Source of the DNA: Candidatus Roizmanbacteria bacterium RIFCSPLOWO2_02_FULL_40_13
GTDB lineage: Bacteria > Patescibacteriota > Microgenomatia > UBA1406 > GWC2-37-13
Assembly: GCA_001789965.1 (NCBI GenBank)
Contig: MGBA01000001.1
Coordinates: forward strand, 62,001 to 126,000
Direction: 5' to 3'
DNA: 64,000 bases
The position numbers and the translations under genes were made by a program. Numbering within the stretch: position 1 is the stretch's first letter; each line of letters begins with the position of its first letter. Below the pieces are notes generated by a model. The model did no database searches, had not been told where the DNA came from, and saw nothing but the letters and a program-made list of their open reading frames with translations. Shown here one piece after another: positions 1 through 8,042 of the stretch.

Positions 1-695
1 CCACTGTCGTCTTCAATCTTTGCAGTCTCAAGAAGGGAAAAGACTTTCTTTATCTTTGAATTTTCCAGCCCTTTTTTTCCAAGTTCCGCAGAAACTTCCT
101 GTTTTGATTTTTTATCCAACTTGTCGATTGTTTGCAAAACCGAAAGCTGTTGTTTTTTATCAGCTATCCCCGCTTTCTTCAAAAGATTAAAAAGAATTGT
201 GCGGGAGTTTAATTTTATCGTAAAGTTTTTAAAACCAAGCGTCGTAAGAAGAGTGTAGGTTACTGCAAGAATTTCCGCGTCGGCAAGTGGCGACTTGACT
301 CCGAAAATATCAATGTCACACTGAGCAAACTCACGGTATCTGCCCTTTTGAGGTTTATCTGCTCTCCAGACCCTTTGCATTTGATATCTTTTGAACGGAA
401 GCTGAATTTTTCCCGGATACATCGCGAGGACTTTTGCCGTTGGAACAGTAAGGTCATAAATAAGACCTACGTTACGGTCACCTTTATCCTTAAATGTGTA
501 AACTAGCCGATCAGCCTCGTCTCCATATTTTTCAAGAAGAGTCGAAGCATATTCGAGCGTGGGCGTTTCCAAAGGATCAAAGCCAAAAGATTCAAAGACC
601 TCTCGACAGGCATTGATAACTGCGTTTCTGATTTTCATCTCTTCAGGAAGAAAATCTCGAAATCCTTTTAGCGTTTGGGGTTTTATTTTAGACAT
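1..695 (-). CDS. hisS: Histidyl-tRNA synthetase, N-terminal 231 residues (partial)
   Basis: Charges tRNA-His with histidine in the cytosol. The translation starts MSKIKPQTLKGFRDFLPEEM, the usual opening of class II HisS. It continues with YDLTVPTAKVLAMYP and then RYQMQRVWRADKPQKGRYRE, the motif 2 region, followed by the FAQCDIDIFG segment. The gene runs off the left edge, so motif 3 and the anticodon-binding domain are not visible. The start is the ATG at 695: an extended -10 (TGATATAAT, 702-710) lies 6 nt upstream, which implies a leaderless transcript. That box overlaps the stop codon of the racemase gene upstream. Identity is certain; only completeness is unknown. Confidence 0.97.
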   Translation of the reverse strand, partial: MSKIKPQTLKGFRDFLPEEMKIRNAVINACREVFESFGFDPLETPTLEYASTLLEKYGDEADRLVYTFKDKGDRNVGLIYDLTVPTAKVLAMYPGKIQLPFKRYQMQRVWRADKPQKGRYREFAQCDIDIFGVKSPLADAEILAVTYTLLTTLGFKNFTIKLNSRTILFNLLKKAGIADKKQQLSVLQTIDKLDKKSKQEVSAELGKKGLENSKIKKVFSLLETAKIEDDS

Positions 696-701
696 GGTCA
701 A

Positions 702-710
702 ATTATATCA
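702..710 (-). promoter_or_regulatory. Extended -10 promoter of hisS
   Basis: TGATATAAT on the minus strand, ending 6 nt before the hisS ATG. It overlaps the TGA stop of the racemase gene. No convincing -35 box was seen; the TG extension would compensate for this. Confidence 0.6.
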
Positions 711-1409
711 ATTTATATTGTTAAAATAATCTTTAAGTAATCGATCTGCCAGTATTTCGAGAGAATTAAATACAGGGACATTGAAACGCTTTGGAAATAC
801 GAGGGGAAGTTCGGTGCAACCAAGAATAATTCCTTCTGCGCCCTTATTCTTTAGAAGCTCGGCCGTTTTTTTTAAAGTTCTTATATCTGACTTTTTTACT
901 TTCCCCGCTAAAACAGCTCTAATAACGCCATCAATCATTTTTCTCTGATTCACATCAGGCGTTATGGGAATAATTCCCGCCCTTATTAACTCCCGCTGGT
1001 ACAAACCGGTATCTAACGTCACAGGCGTTGCGATGACTCCGACTTTTGATAAGTTTTTATCTTTTACCGAGTCTATAACGGTTTCGATAAGTGAAACGAA
1101 CTCGTTCCCTAATTTTGATTTCAAATCTTTTACAAATAGGTGAGCAGTGTTGCAGGCAATAGATATGGAGCCGGGCTCGAATACTTGCACTTTTTGAATA
1201 ATTGACCGCAATAAATCAACAGTTTTTCCAAAATTTGTTCCATTGGAAATTATATCCGGCGCAGCCAATGAGTAGATTAAGATCTCAGGAAAATCTTGGT
1301 CGGCTTTTGCGCCATATTGGGAGATAGACTTCTCAATGAGAAGGCGATAAAGCTCGTTTGAGGCTTGAGGCCCCATACCTCCGATTATGCATATTGGTTT
1401 GTTTTTCAT
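708..1409 (-). CDS. Aspartate/glutamate racemase family protein
   Basis: A 233-residue cofactor-independent amino-acid racemase of the Asp/Glu/hydantoin family. The N-terminus carries IIGGMGPQAS, the phosphate/carboxylate-binding loop. The two catalytic cysteines sit in ACNTAH (about residue 85) and LGCTELP (about residue 198). D-Asp or D-Glu for peptidoglycan is the likely product, but the substrate cannot be read from sequence. It lies between a leader/terminator region (1421-1562) and hisS. An RNA-based control of its expression is therefore possible. Full length for the family; start ATG at 1409. Confidence 0.9.
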   Translation of the reverse strand: MKNKPICIIGGMGPQASNELYRLLIEKSISQYGAKADQDFPEILIYSLAAPDIISNGTNFGKTVDLLRSIIQKVQVFEPGSISIACNTAHLFVKDLKSKLGNEFVSLIETVIDSVKDKNLSKVGVIATPVTLDTGLYQRELIRAGIIPITPDVNQRKMIDGVIRAVLAGKVKKSDIRTLKKTAELLKNKGAEGIILGCTELPLVFPKRFNVPVFNSLEILADRLLKDYFNNIN

Positions 1410-1420
1410 ATTTTCAGGTA

Positions 1421-1455
1421 CAAAAAAACCCGCCTTCCGGGCGGGTGGTTTTTAA
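1421..1455 (-). terminator. Strong intrinsic terminator or attenuator hairpin
   Basis: On the minus strand, CCCGCC-GGAA-GGCGGG is followed by a run of seven T. The arms are GC-only and the loop is a tetraloop. It ends about 12 nt before the racemase ATG, so it either ends the upstream protease transcript or attenuates the racemase. On the plus strand it is also followed by T-rich sequence, so it could act in both directions. Confidence 0.85.
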
Positions 1456-1468
1456 TAACTATTTAAGA

Positions 1469-1549
1469 TTATCTATTCATACAAATACCATCCGCCCTTG
1501 ACGGGGAATAATGATGACTCCAACCTTGAGACGTAATGGTATTGCTCAT
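1469..1549 (-). CDS. Candidate 26-codon leaderless ORF or leader RNA upstream of the racemase
   Basis: A 26-residue ORF (starts MSNTITSQGW, ends DGICMNR, TAA stop) begins 7 nt after an extended -10, TGTTATAAT (1557-1565). The transcript would therefore start at or next to its ATG. The RNA also has structure: AATACCAT near the 5' end pairs with ATGGTATT near the 3' end, just before the terminator at 1421-1455. It could be a microprotein, a small RNA, or a leader controlling the racemase by attenuation. The peptide shows no family resemblance I recognise and no run of one amino acid. Promoter, RNA fold and terminator are visible; translation is inferred. Confidence 0.45.
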   Translation of the reverse strand: MSNTITSQGWSHHYSPSRADGICMNR

Positions 1550-1556
1550 AAAACTA

Positions 1557-1565
1557 ATTATAACA
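1557..1565 (-). promoter_or_regulatory. Extended -10 promoter of the leader ORF/RNA
   Basis: TGTTATAAT, 7 nt upstream of the ATG at 1549. It lies just downstream of the htrA stop codon, so this transcript is separate from the protease operon. Confidence 0.6.
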
Positions 1566-1577
1566 CAGGAAGAATCG

Positions 1578-2708
1578 TTATGGAGCCGATTCCAGTGTGA
1601 CAGTGACGGTTCTCGATTGTCCCGATCTCCAGACGTTAAGCGCAACGCGGTCTCCTACCTTTTTTTGCGCAGTCATTTTTATAAGGCTGTCATTTACATC
1701 ATCCTGTACTTTCTTGCCGTCAAAAGTTGTAATGACATCTTCATCTCGAATGCCGGCCTTGTCTGCAGGAGAACTAGCTATCACTTGAATAATGTAGGCT
1801 CCTTGGACAAGATCATTTAAAACTGCGGTTTGCCCATCTATAAATTTATAGCGGATTCCCAGATACGGTCGTTCAAAACTACTGCCATTTTTCTGAAAAT
1901 TATCAATCAGGTCTTTGACCACATTTACCGGAATAGCGAAACCGATATTTTGTCCCCCCTCGGCAATCGCCACATTTACACCGATCACCTGCCCTTTCGA
2001 ATTAAGAAGAGGCCCGCCTGAGTTTCCCGGATTAACGGCAGCATCGGTCTGAATTACATTATCGAGTTTTTCCACATATCCCTCAAACGGTGAGCCGGCA
2101 GTTATCCCCCGTCCCAATCCAGATACGATTCCAGTGGTTACCGTATTAGTAAACTCTCCGAGTGGAGTTCCCACTGCAATTGCGAGTTGGCCCAGTTTTA
2201 ATGCTTTTGAATCACCAAGGGAAAGCGCTTTCAAATTTTTAGCATTAATTTTGAGGATTGCAAGATCATTGAGTGGATCTCTGTAAATTTTTTCGACATT
2301 GTACGTTTTTTTGTCATTGGTAAGAACTTTATATTTAGCATTAGTGTCGGCGACGACATGTTTTCCGGTAATAATCAGTCCGTCTGAAGAGACAATGAAA
2401 CCGCTTCCGATATTACGTTCCACATTTGTTTGTTGGGGAACTCTGCGAAAAAGAGAAAAAGGGTCGGAAGGGTTAACTTGAAAAGTCGATCCAGAATCGT
2501 TTTTTAGTATTCCGATAGTCACCACTGCAGGAAGCGTTTCTTCTACAACCGTAGTAATCGTAGATTCTTCATATACCACAGTTCTATCTTCCTTTTTTTC
2601 GGTGTTAGGTAAAAATTTATCGGTAGGAAATTTAGGAAGTATATTAAGAGATTGTCCGAAACCATAGATCAAAATAAGAAGAGCAAGGAGCATAAGGAGT
2701 CTTTTCAT
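1578..2708 (-). CDS. htrA: HtrA/DegP-type serine protease with one PDZ domain
   Basis: A 376-residue envelope quality-control protease of family S1C. An N-terminal hydrophobic segment (residues 3-20) anchors or exports it. The trypsin-like domain shows the full triad: His117 in GKHVVAD, Asp148 in NDLAIL and Ser230 in GNSGGPL. A single PDZ domain occupies about residues 280-375. It is encoded 6 bp after the S41 protease gene on the same strand, so two extracytoplasmic proteases share an operon. Length and order are normal for single-PDZ DegP/DegQ-like proteins of Gram-positive-type envelopes. Confidence 0.95.
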   Translation of the reverse strand: MKRLLMLLALLILIYGFGQSLNILPKFPTDKFLPNTEKKEDRTVVYEESTITTVVEETLPAVVTIGILKNDSGSTFQVNPSDPFSLFRRVPQQTNVERNIGSGFIVSSDGLIITGKHVVADTNAKYKVLTNDKKTYNVEKIYRDPLNDLAILKINAKNLKALSLGDSKALKLGQLAIAVGTPLGEFTNTVTTGIVSGLGRGITAGSPFEGYVEKLDNVIQTDAAVNPGNSGGPLLNSKGQVIGVNVAIAEGGQNIGFAIPVNVVKDLIDNFQKNGSSFERPYLGIRYKFIDGQTAVLNDLVQGAYIIQVIASSPADKAGIRDEDVITTFDGKKVQDDVNDSLIKMTAQKKVGDRVALNVWRSGQSRTVTVTLESAP

Positions 2709-2714
2709 ACCTTA

Positions 2715-3974
2715 TTATTTTATCAGTTTCCCGATTGCGGTTTCAAGCTGGAGATCATCTTCCCGTGTTATCGTATTTCCTTCTTTCAGTTTATTTTCGA
2801 CTTTGGTTTCTGGTTCTATTCCTTTTCCATTGATCCACGCGCCGCCTGGAAGAATCCATTTGGCAATAGTCACGTGAAGTCCCGCACCACGGCTGAGGTC
2901 AAGAGCTTCTTGCACCGATCCCTTTCCGAAAGATTTCTCCCCCACTAATTGAGCTCGTTTCTGATCCCGAAGAGCGCCGGCAAGAATTTCAGACGCTGAC
3001 GCAGAGCCTTTGTTAATGATAACTACTACCGGTATGTCGAGAAGCTTTCCTTGTCTGGTTGCGACGTATTCTCTGTTTTCGGATACCGATGATTCTTGTT
3101 TGACTACTAGTTTTCCCTCTGGCAAAAACTCAGAGGCTACATGCACAGAACTTTCTAAAAACCCACCCGGGTTGTCACGGAGGTCCACAACCAGTCCTTT
3201 TATTTTCCCTTCTCCCCAACGTAATTTAACCTGGTCCACAGCACGATCCCATTCGTTATTGGTGTTTTCTCCAAACTGATTAATTTTAAGAACCGCAACC
3301 TGTTCACAGTTAGATTTGCATCCTTTCTTTCCTTCAAACGAAAGATCTATAGAGTCAACAAGAATTTGTTCTCTTGTGATCGTGACATCAAACTCCTTCT
3401 CGCCTCTTAATAGAGTTAGTTTTACCGTAGTTCCTTTTTTTCCTCTTATTTTTGAAACTGTCTGTGGAAGCGTCCAGTTTTTTGTGGATTGTCCGTCTAC
3501 TTTAACGATATAGTCTCCTGCCTGTATGCCGGCTTGAACTGCCGGAGAATTTTTTAAGGGGGCGATCACCACAACTCTTCCGCTTTTAAGACCGAGTTGT
3601 GCCCCGATTCCCTCAAATTTTCCTTCAAGATCTGCTTTTGAGTCTTTATTTTCATCGGGAGTTAAGAAAAAGGTATATGGATCTTCGAGGGAAGAAACAA
3701 GTCCTTTAATCGCTCCATAAAACATTTTCTGCGGATCTACTTTTTTCTTATCTATAAACTTCTGCTCGACTTTATCCCACGTTTCCCAAAAAAGACCAAA
3801 ATCAACTTCTTTACTTTTGATATTTGGAGGTGGTGTAGCATTGCGCAGGGAATACGAAGAGCCACTGCGTGAATTTTCTAGTGCCTTAAACTCTCCAAGC
3901 TTGAATCCGGATCCAAAGAGCAGGACTGCAAGAGATAATACCAATAACCAGTTGGTGACTTTGCCTTTATTCAT
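2715..3974 (-). CDS. ctpA: S41 family C-terminal processing peptidase
   Basis: A 419-residue tail-specific protease that degrades or trims proteins from their C-termini outside the membrane. A signal anchor spans residues 8-25. A PDZ domain follows at about 120-200. The S41 catalytic core has GSASASE (323-329, nucleophile Ser) and FGKGSVQ with Lys351 as general base. Two cysteines (GCKSNC, about 219-223) in the core are unusual and may form a disulphide. The start overlaps the stop of the upstream hypothetical gene by 4 bp (ATGA), and htrA follows, so the three genes form one operon. Confidence 0.95.
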   Translation of the reverse strand: MNKGKVTNWLLVLSLAVLLFGSGFKLGEFKALENSRSGSSYSLRNATPPPNIKSKEVDFGLFWETWDKVEQKFIDKKKVDPQKMFYGAIKGLVSSLEDPYTFFLTPDENKDSKADLEGKFEGIGAQLGLKSGRVVVIAPLKNSPAVQAGIQAGDYIVKVDGQSTKNWTLPQTVSKIRGKKGTTVKLTLLRGEKEFDVTITREQILVDSIDLSFEGKKGCKSNCEQVAVLKINQFGENTNNEWDRAVDQVKLRWGEGKIKGLVVDLRDNPGGFLESSVHVASEFLPEGKLVVKQESSVSENREYVATRQGKLLDIPVVVIINKGSASASEILAGALRDQKRAQLVGEKSFGKGSVQEALDLSRGAGLHVTIAKWILPGGAWINGKGIEPETKVENKLKEGNTITREDDLQLETAIGKLIK

Positions 3975-4696
3975 GAGGATTGATAAAAGTATAATGTACT
4001 TGTTTTTTTATCGACGAGACAATAAGGGAGCTTGATTTTTTTTACTTGGTCCCAAGATTCGTTGGTCTTTACTTTTGCAAATGGAGGGGGTGTCGTATCG
4101 TTGAGTCCGTGAACGCTTACAAAACCTACAGCTCCCATTACTTCCAATTTTGATTGATCGTATGGCTTAAGAGTTTCCGCTAACACTACTCTTCCCTTTA
4201 CTTTTTCTGGAGTAAGCGAAGTCATTTCTGATTCTTCTACGAACAACACTTCTCCGCCAAAGTCCCGCGATACATCTTTCACCTCGACTTTTTTCATATC
4301 TTTCACTTCCAGAGTAACTTCGCCTTTTTTGGCCTCTTCGATTTTGCCTTTAAAATACACATAAAGAGTTTCTTTCGTTTCTTTCTGAGTGCTTAAAATA
4401 AGATTGCCTTTTTCGTGATCTATCTCATTAATAACGCCGTCATATTCACTAAAATACTGCTTGTTATCCAAAAGTGTCTTTTTTTCCGCCAAAAGTTCTC
4501 CCCGCGCAATCTCTTCGCCCACAAACTTTTTCAGATATAAGAAAATTTTTTGTGGAGAGATTTTAAGAAGTTCAGATAGAGGTATAATTTTCTGCTCTTG
4601 ATTTCCTTTTTTTGAAAGAGGCGTCGTGAAATCAACTTCCTGTCCCTGTTTGATAAGAACCTTTCCCTCAACAGGAATAGAGAACGTGATGGTCAT
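3971..4696 (-). CDS. Hypothetical protein with possible barrel-sandwich (biotinyl/lipoyl-like) folds
   Basis: A 241-residue soluble protein with no signal peptide or membrane segment. The opening (IPVEGKVLIKQGQEVDFTTP) and the middle (YFSEYDGVINEIDHEKGNL) look like the beta-hairpin turns of lipoyl/barrel-sandwich domains. No lipoylated or biotinylated lysine motif is clear. The C-terminal part (residues 150-241) looks like a separate domain. It heads the operon with two envelope proteases, which suggests a link to membrane or secretion work, but I do not recognise the family. An extended -10 (4703-4711) lies 6 nt before the ATG. Confidence 0.7.
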   Translation of the reverse strand: MTITFSIPVEGKVLIKQGQEVDFTTPLSKKGNQEQKIIPLSELLKISPQKIFLYLKKFVGEEIARGELLAEKKTLLDNKQYFSEYDGVINEIDHEKGNLILSTQKETKETLYVYFKGKIEEAKKGEVTLEVKDMKKVEVKDVSRDFGGEVLFVEESEMTSLTPEKVKGRVVLAETLKPYDQSKLEVMGAVGFVSVHGLNDTTPPPFAKVKTNESWDQVKKIKLPYCLVDKKTSTLYFYQSS

Positions 4697-4702
4697 TATT
4701 TG

Positions 4703-4711
4703 ATTATATCA
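4703..4711 (-). promoter_or_regulatory. Extended -10 promoter of the hypothetical-ctpA-htrA operon
   Basis: TGATATAAT with a 6-nt gap to the ATG at 4696; predicts a leaderless mRNA. It separates this operon from rpsF-ssb-rpsR. Confidence 0.6.
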
Positions 4712-4714
4712 GAA

Positions 4715-4924
4715 TTACCGAGATCCCTGATAAGAGACATAGGGAAGAAGGCCGAGATAGCGGGCATATTTTATCTGTTTGGTCAATTGCCGTTGATGTT
4801 TTGCGCAGGTACCTGTTTTATCACGACCTAGAAGTTTTTTTCGTGGTGAAATAAATCGTTGTAGATTTTCTATATCTTTAAAACTTGGTAAGACCTGGTA
4901 TTGGCAAAAGAAGCATTTATTCAT
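4715..4924 (-). CDS. rpsR: Ribosomal protein bS18
   Basis: A 69-residue small-subunit protein that pairs with bS6 on the platform. The signature FISPRKKLLGRDKTGTCAKH, followed by a basic QRQLTKQIKYARYLGLLPY segment, matches bS18. A CxxC near the N-terminus (CFFCQ), with a further Cys in TGTCAKH, suggests a zinc-binding form. It is the last gene of the usual rpsF-ssb-rpsR order, 5 bp after ssb. Confidence 0.96.
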   Translation of the reverse strand: MNKCFFCQYQVLPSFKDIENLQRFISPRKKLLGRDKTGTCAKHQRQLTKQIKYARYLGLLPYVSYQGSR

Positions 4925-4929
4925 AAGAA

Positions 4930-5439
4930 TTAAAACGGAATGTCGTCGGGGTCAATAGTTTCAGACTCGTCTTTCTTTTTTTTCTTGCCACTCTTCTTTG
5001 GTTCTTCTTCGGCTTCTTCGATACCGGATTCTACTGTATTAGCTGCGGGAGCGCTTACTTCTTCAGGTGTTTCTTCTCCTGTGGTTGACGAAGTCGCTTT
5101 TTTTGCTGTTCCAAAAACAATAAAGTCATCAAGAATGATCTCTGTCAGACTTCGCTGTTGTCCATCTTTTCCAGTATAAGATCGGTAGGCAATTCTTCCT
5201 TCGACGTACACTTTACTTCCTTTGGTGAGAAGCTTTGCACAAAGTTCGGCAAGTTTATGCCATGCCGTTATGCGATGATACTGAACTTCTTCTTTTGTTT
5301 GGCCCTCTGCTGTAGTCCATGATCTATTAGTAGCAAGACCGATACTGCATACTGGCGCTCCTGACGGAGTGTATTTCAATTCGGGATCGCGAGTTAAATT
5401 TCCGACCAACATTACTTTATTTAAAGATCTACTTGCCAT
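4930..5439 (-). CDS. ssb: Single-stranded DNA-binding protein
   Basis: A 169-residue SSB that coats single-stranded DNA in replication, repair and DNA uptake. The OB fold covers residues 1-110, with MLVGNLTRDPELKYTPSG and aromatic contact residues. A low-complexity Glu/Ala/Lys linker leads to the acidic tip DPDDIPF, which recruits partner proteins such as RecG (encoded at 52697-54736) and polymerase subunits. It lies 5 bp from both neighbours in the rpsF-ssb-rpsR operon. Confidence 0.97.
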   Translation of the reverse strand: MASRSLNKVMLVGNLTRDPELKYTPSGAPVCSIGLATNRSWTTAEGQTKEEVQYHRITAWHKLAELCAKLLTKGSKVYVEGRIAYRSYTGKDGQQRSLTEIILDDFIVFGTAKKATSSTTGEETPEEVSAPAANTVESGIEEAEEEPKKSGKKKKKDESETIDPDDIPF

Positions 5440-5444
5440 ACTTA

Positions 5445-5708
5445 TTACTCTACTTTTAAAAGGAGATACCGTAAGAGCTTTTCGTTTACAGTCATTTTCT
5501 TTTTAAATTCATCAAGTTTCCCTCTTTCGAGCTGGACGCGCCATTCAAAAAATTCAGCTGAGGCCTGTTTTTTAATTGGATACGCAAGGCTCTTTTTTCC
5601 CAGTGTTTTTTCCTCAAGTACTTTTCCTGAAAGAGAGACGACCAATTCTTTAAGTTTTTTTAGTTCTTCCTTTTCGTTGAGAAGAAAAACAAGTTCGTAT
5701 TCATTCAT
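5445..5708 (-). CDS. rpsF: Ribosomal protein bS6
   Basis: An 87-residue ribosomal protein with the ferredoxin-like bS6 fold. It begins MNEYELVFLLNEKEE, has the LGKKSLAYPIKKQ loop, and ends in LLRYLLLKVE. The acidic C-terminal tail of some homologues is missing. It is the first gene of rpsF-ssb-rpsR. The promoter must lie in the 35 bp shared with the divergent glycosyltransferase gene. Confidence 0.96.
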   Translation of the reverse strand: MNEYELVFLLNEKEELKKLKELVVSLSGKVLEEKTLGKKSLAYPIKKQASAEFFEWRVQLERGKLDEFKKKMTVNEKLLRYLLLKVE

Positions 5709-5726
5709 ATAATTGCGACTTCTCTA

Positions 5727-5732
5727 TATAAT
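5727..5732 (+). promoter_or_regulatory. -10 box of the GT-C glycosyltransferase gene
   Basis: TATAAT, 10 nt before the ATG at 5743, in the short divergent region next to rpsF. This decides against the in-frame TTG at 5713, which lies upstream of the box. Confidence 0.5.
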
Positions 5733-5742
5733 AGTATTTGAC

Positions 5743-7518
5743 ATGCAGAAAATCAAGCGTACTTATGCCACTTTTTTTCTAGTTTGTATTGTCCTATTGC
5801 TTTTTTCCACACGTTTTATAAATCTCTCATGGGGTCTTCCGAATCCGTTTCACCCTGACGAACGCAACATTGCCGTTGCTCTCCAACAGCTCAGTTGTCC
5901 TAATCTTTTCGATCTTAAAAATTGCCTAAACCCTCATTTTTTCGCCTACGGGCAGTTTCCACTCTATACAGCATTCTTCCTGATCTCATTGGTGAAGCTC
6001 TTAACAGGTAGGATCGGAGCTCAGATTTCCTATTCTGAAGCAGTGCTGGCGTTAAGAATCATTTCAGCAGTTTCTTCTTTGGGGACAGCCTTGATATTGC
6101 TAAAGATAGGGGAAGTTGTCGTTGAGAAAAAGAATGCGCTTCTCGTCGTCATTTTTACAGGACTTTTTGGTATTTTTTCACCGGTCCTGATCCAGTTTGC
6201 CCATTTTGGAACTACCGAAAGTCTTCTTGCTTTCTACTACAGCGTTCTCATGCTTTTGTCGGTTCTTCTTATTAAAAACAAAATTTCGAAAAAAATATTT
6301 CTCTTCAGCACCGCTACGATTATTGGGTTAAGCATTGCTACTAAAGTTTCCGCAACCCTTTTTGTTTTATTGCCTATTTCTGCAATTTTATTTCACGCGA
6401 GAAATGTAAAGCAATTGCATTTACATATGCTATATATAGGAAAGCTGCTTGTTTTAGCCGGCCTAATAAGCGTTTTATTTTCTCCGCATAATGTAATTTC
6501 TGTTAAAGAATTTTTGAGCTCGATTAAGTACGAAGTCGATGTCGCGCGCGGACTCTTCGTTTTTTATACTAGATCTTTTGAAGAAACTATTCCGGTGCTT
6601 TTCCAATTCAAACACATCTTCCCGTACGCGCTGGGATTGCCGATATTTATTTTTTTTCTTTTGGGATTTTTTCTTCTTCCCTGGAAAAAAGAATTCAATT
6701 TTTTAAGAGCGAGTTTTCTGATATATTTTTTGCCCACCTCGTTTTTATATGCAAAGTGGACGAGATTTATGGCTCCGGCTTTTCCCGTCATGATTCTTAT
6801 TTCCTCACTTTTTCTTATAGAGTTATTTGAAAAATTCCGCAGAGCAAAACTATTCATTTATCTTCTCCTTATTACTACAATAATTCCCGGACTCGCATAT
6901 CTCTCGATTTACACGAATCTTGATACAAGATTGCAGGCTACGAAATGGATTTATCAGAATATTCCGGAAAATTCATATCTTCTTTCGGAAACCGCAAATG
7001 TTGTCGACATTCCCATTCCACAGGTAAATTCTAAAAAATATATAGTAAATTCTTTTGACTTTTACAATCTTGACGAAGACGTTGCGATACAAAATCATTT
7101 ACAAGAAGCGCTTAAAAAAGCAGACTATATTTTCGTCCCCTCAAGGAGAATATATAAAAATCATACCTGCGAGACCCCTGATAATTTTAATAACACTACA
7201 GGAAAGATCTGCAAAGACCTCAAGACAAAATATCCTTTTTTAAACGAATACTACGAAAAATTATTCTCACAAAAATTCGGCTTTAGAAAAGTAGCTGAAT
7301 TTTCATCTTATCCGAAAATAGAACTATTTGATAAAACTATTTTTATATTTCCCGATGAGAGCGCTGAGGAGACGTGGACTGTTTTCGATCATCCAGTAAT
7401 ACGGATATATAAAAAAAACCAAAACCGGTTGATTTTGCAGTCCGGATTTTATAAACTGTTTCATGGCTCTTTTGAACTCTTACGATCTTCCTATTGGTTG
7501 GGACGCTCCGGATTTTAA
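5743..7518 (+). CDS. GT-C type membrane glycosyltransferase (PMT/ArnT-like)
   Basis: A 591-residue polytopic membrane protein with about ten hydrophobic helices between residues 8 and 400, then a soluble C-terminal domain of about 180 residues. The first outer loop carries PNPFHPDERNIAVAL; an Asp-Glu pair here is the catalytic and metal signature of GT-C enzymes that use lipid-linked sugars. Its likely job is glycosylation of surface proteins or lipids such as pilins; acceptor and sugar are unknown. The ATG at 5743 is chosen over an upstream TTG because of the -10 box at 5727. The 3' end overlaps the thioredoxin-like gene by 56 bp. Confidence 0.8.
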   Translation: MQKIKRTYATFFLVCIVLLLFSTRFINLSWGLPNPFHPDERNIAVALQQLSCPNLFDLKNCLNPHFFAYGQFPLYTAFFLISLVKLLTGRIGAQISYSEAVLALRIISAVSSLGTALILLKIGEVVVEKKNALLVVIFTGLFGIFSPVLIQFAHFGTTESLLAFYYSVLMLLSVLLIKNKISKKIFLFSTATIIGLSIATKVSATLFVLLPISAILFHARNVKQLHLHMLYIGKLLVLAGLISVLFSPHNVISVKEFLSSIKYEVDVARGLFVFYTRSFEETIPVLFQFKHIFPYALGLPIFIFFLLGFFLLPWKKEFNFLRASFLIYFLPTSFLYAKWTRFMAPAFPVMILISSLFLIELFEKFRRAKLFIYLLLITTIIPGLAYLSIYTNLDTRLQATKWIYQNIPENSYLLSETANVVDIPIPQVNSKKYIVNSFDFYNLDEDVAIQNHLQEALKKADYIFVPSRRIYKNHTCETPDNFNNTTGKICKDLKTKYPFLNEYYEKLFSQKFGFRKVAEFSSYPKIELFDKTIFIFPDESAEETWTVFDHPVIRIYKKNQNRLILQSGFYKLFHGSFELLRSSYWLGRSGF

Positions 7519-8020
7519 ACTACCAAATACAGAAGGAAATGTAATTTCTCCAAACAATTTTCAAGAAAAAAAAGGACTCCTCGTGGTTTTTACCTGTAAT
7601 CACTGCCCCTACGCTAAGGCGTCTTGGCCTCTTGTAATCGACCTCTTTCATAAGTTTTCTAAAGATGTGGGATTTCTCGCAGTTAATCCAAACGATGCTA
7701 TAACACATCCCGAAGACTCCTATGAAATAATGAAAGAGAAAAAGATCGAATGGAATATTCCTTTTGATTATCTTCATGATGCAAGTCAAGAAATCGCGAA
7801 AGCGTATAAAGCACAATGTACCCCCGATCTGTATCTGTTAAAAAATACTGATGGAGCTTGGAAACTTTTTTATCATGGAAGAATTAATGATAATTGGCAA
7901 GATCCTACAGCGGTTCAAGAAAAAAACCTTGAAGATGTTCTAGCCGATCTTGTCGGTGATAAAGAACCGCCAAAAGATCAAAAGCCTTCAATGGGATGCT
8001 CGATAAAGTGGAAAAAGTGA
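7463..8020 (+). CDS. Thioredoxin-fold redoxin (AhpC/TSA-like)
   Basis: A 185-residue cytosolic protein of the thioredoxin superfamily. It opens with LPIGWDAPDFKLPNTEG, typical of peroxiredoxin-like domains. The active-site region FTCNHCPYAKA carries a CxxC. The C-terminus ends MGCSIKWKK, a conserved tail in this subgroup. No signal peptide, so it probably reduces disulphides or peroxides in the cytosol. The ATG at 7463 lies inside the end of the glycosyltransferase gene, which suggests translational coupling. Confidence 0.9.
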   Translation: MALLNSYDLPIGWDAPDFKLPNTEGNVISPNNFQEKKGLLVVFTCNHCPYAKASWPLVIDLFHKFSKDVGFLAVNPNDAITHPEDSYEIMKEKKIEWNIPFDYLHDASQEIAKAYKAQCTPDLYLLKNTDGAWKLFYHGRINDNWQDPTAVQEKNLEDVLADLVGDKEPPKDQKPSMGCSIKWKK

Positions 8021-8030
8021 TTTTTATCGC

Positions 8031-8036
8031 TACAAT
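8031..8036 (+). promoter_or_regulatory. -10 box of the SIMPL-domain gene
   Basis: TACAAT with a 6-nt gap to the ATG at 8043; consistent with a leaderless transcript. Confidence 0.45.
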
Positions 8037-8042
8037 AATTAT

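Noticed and set aside
5713-5742. TTG start for the GT-C glycosyltransferase
   Set aside because: It lies upstream of the -10 box at 5727, so it would not be in that transcript.
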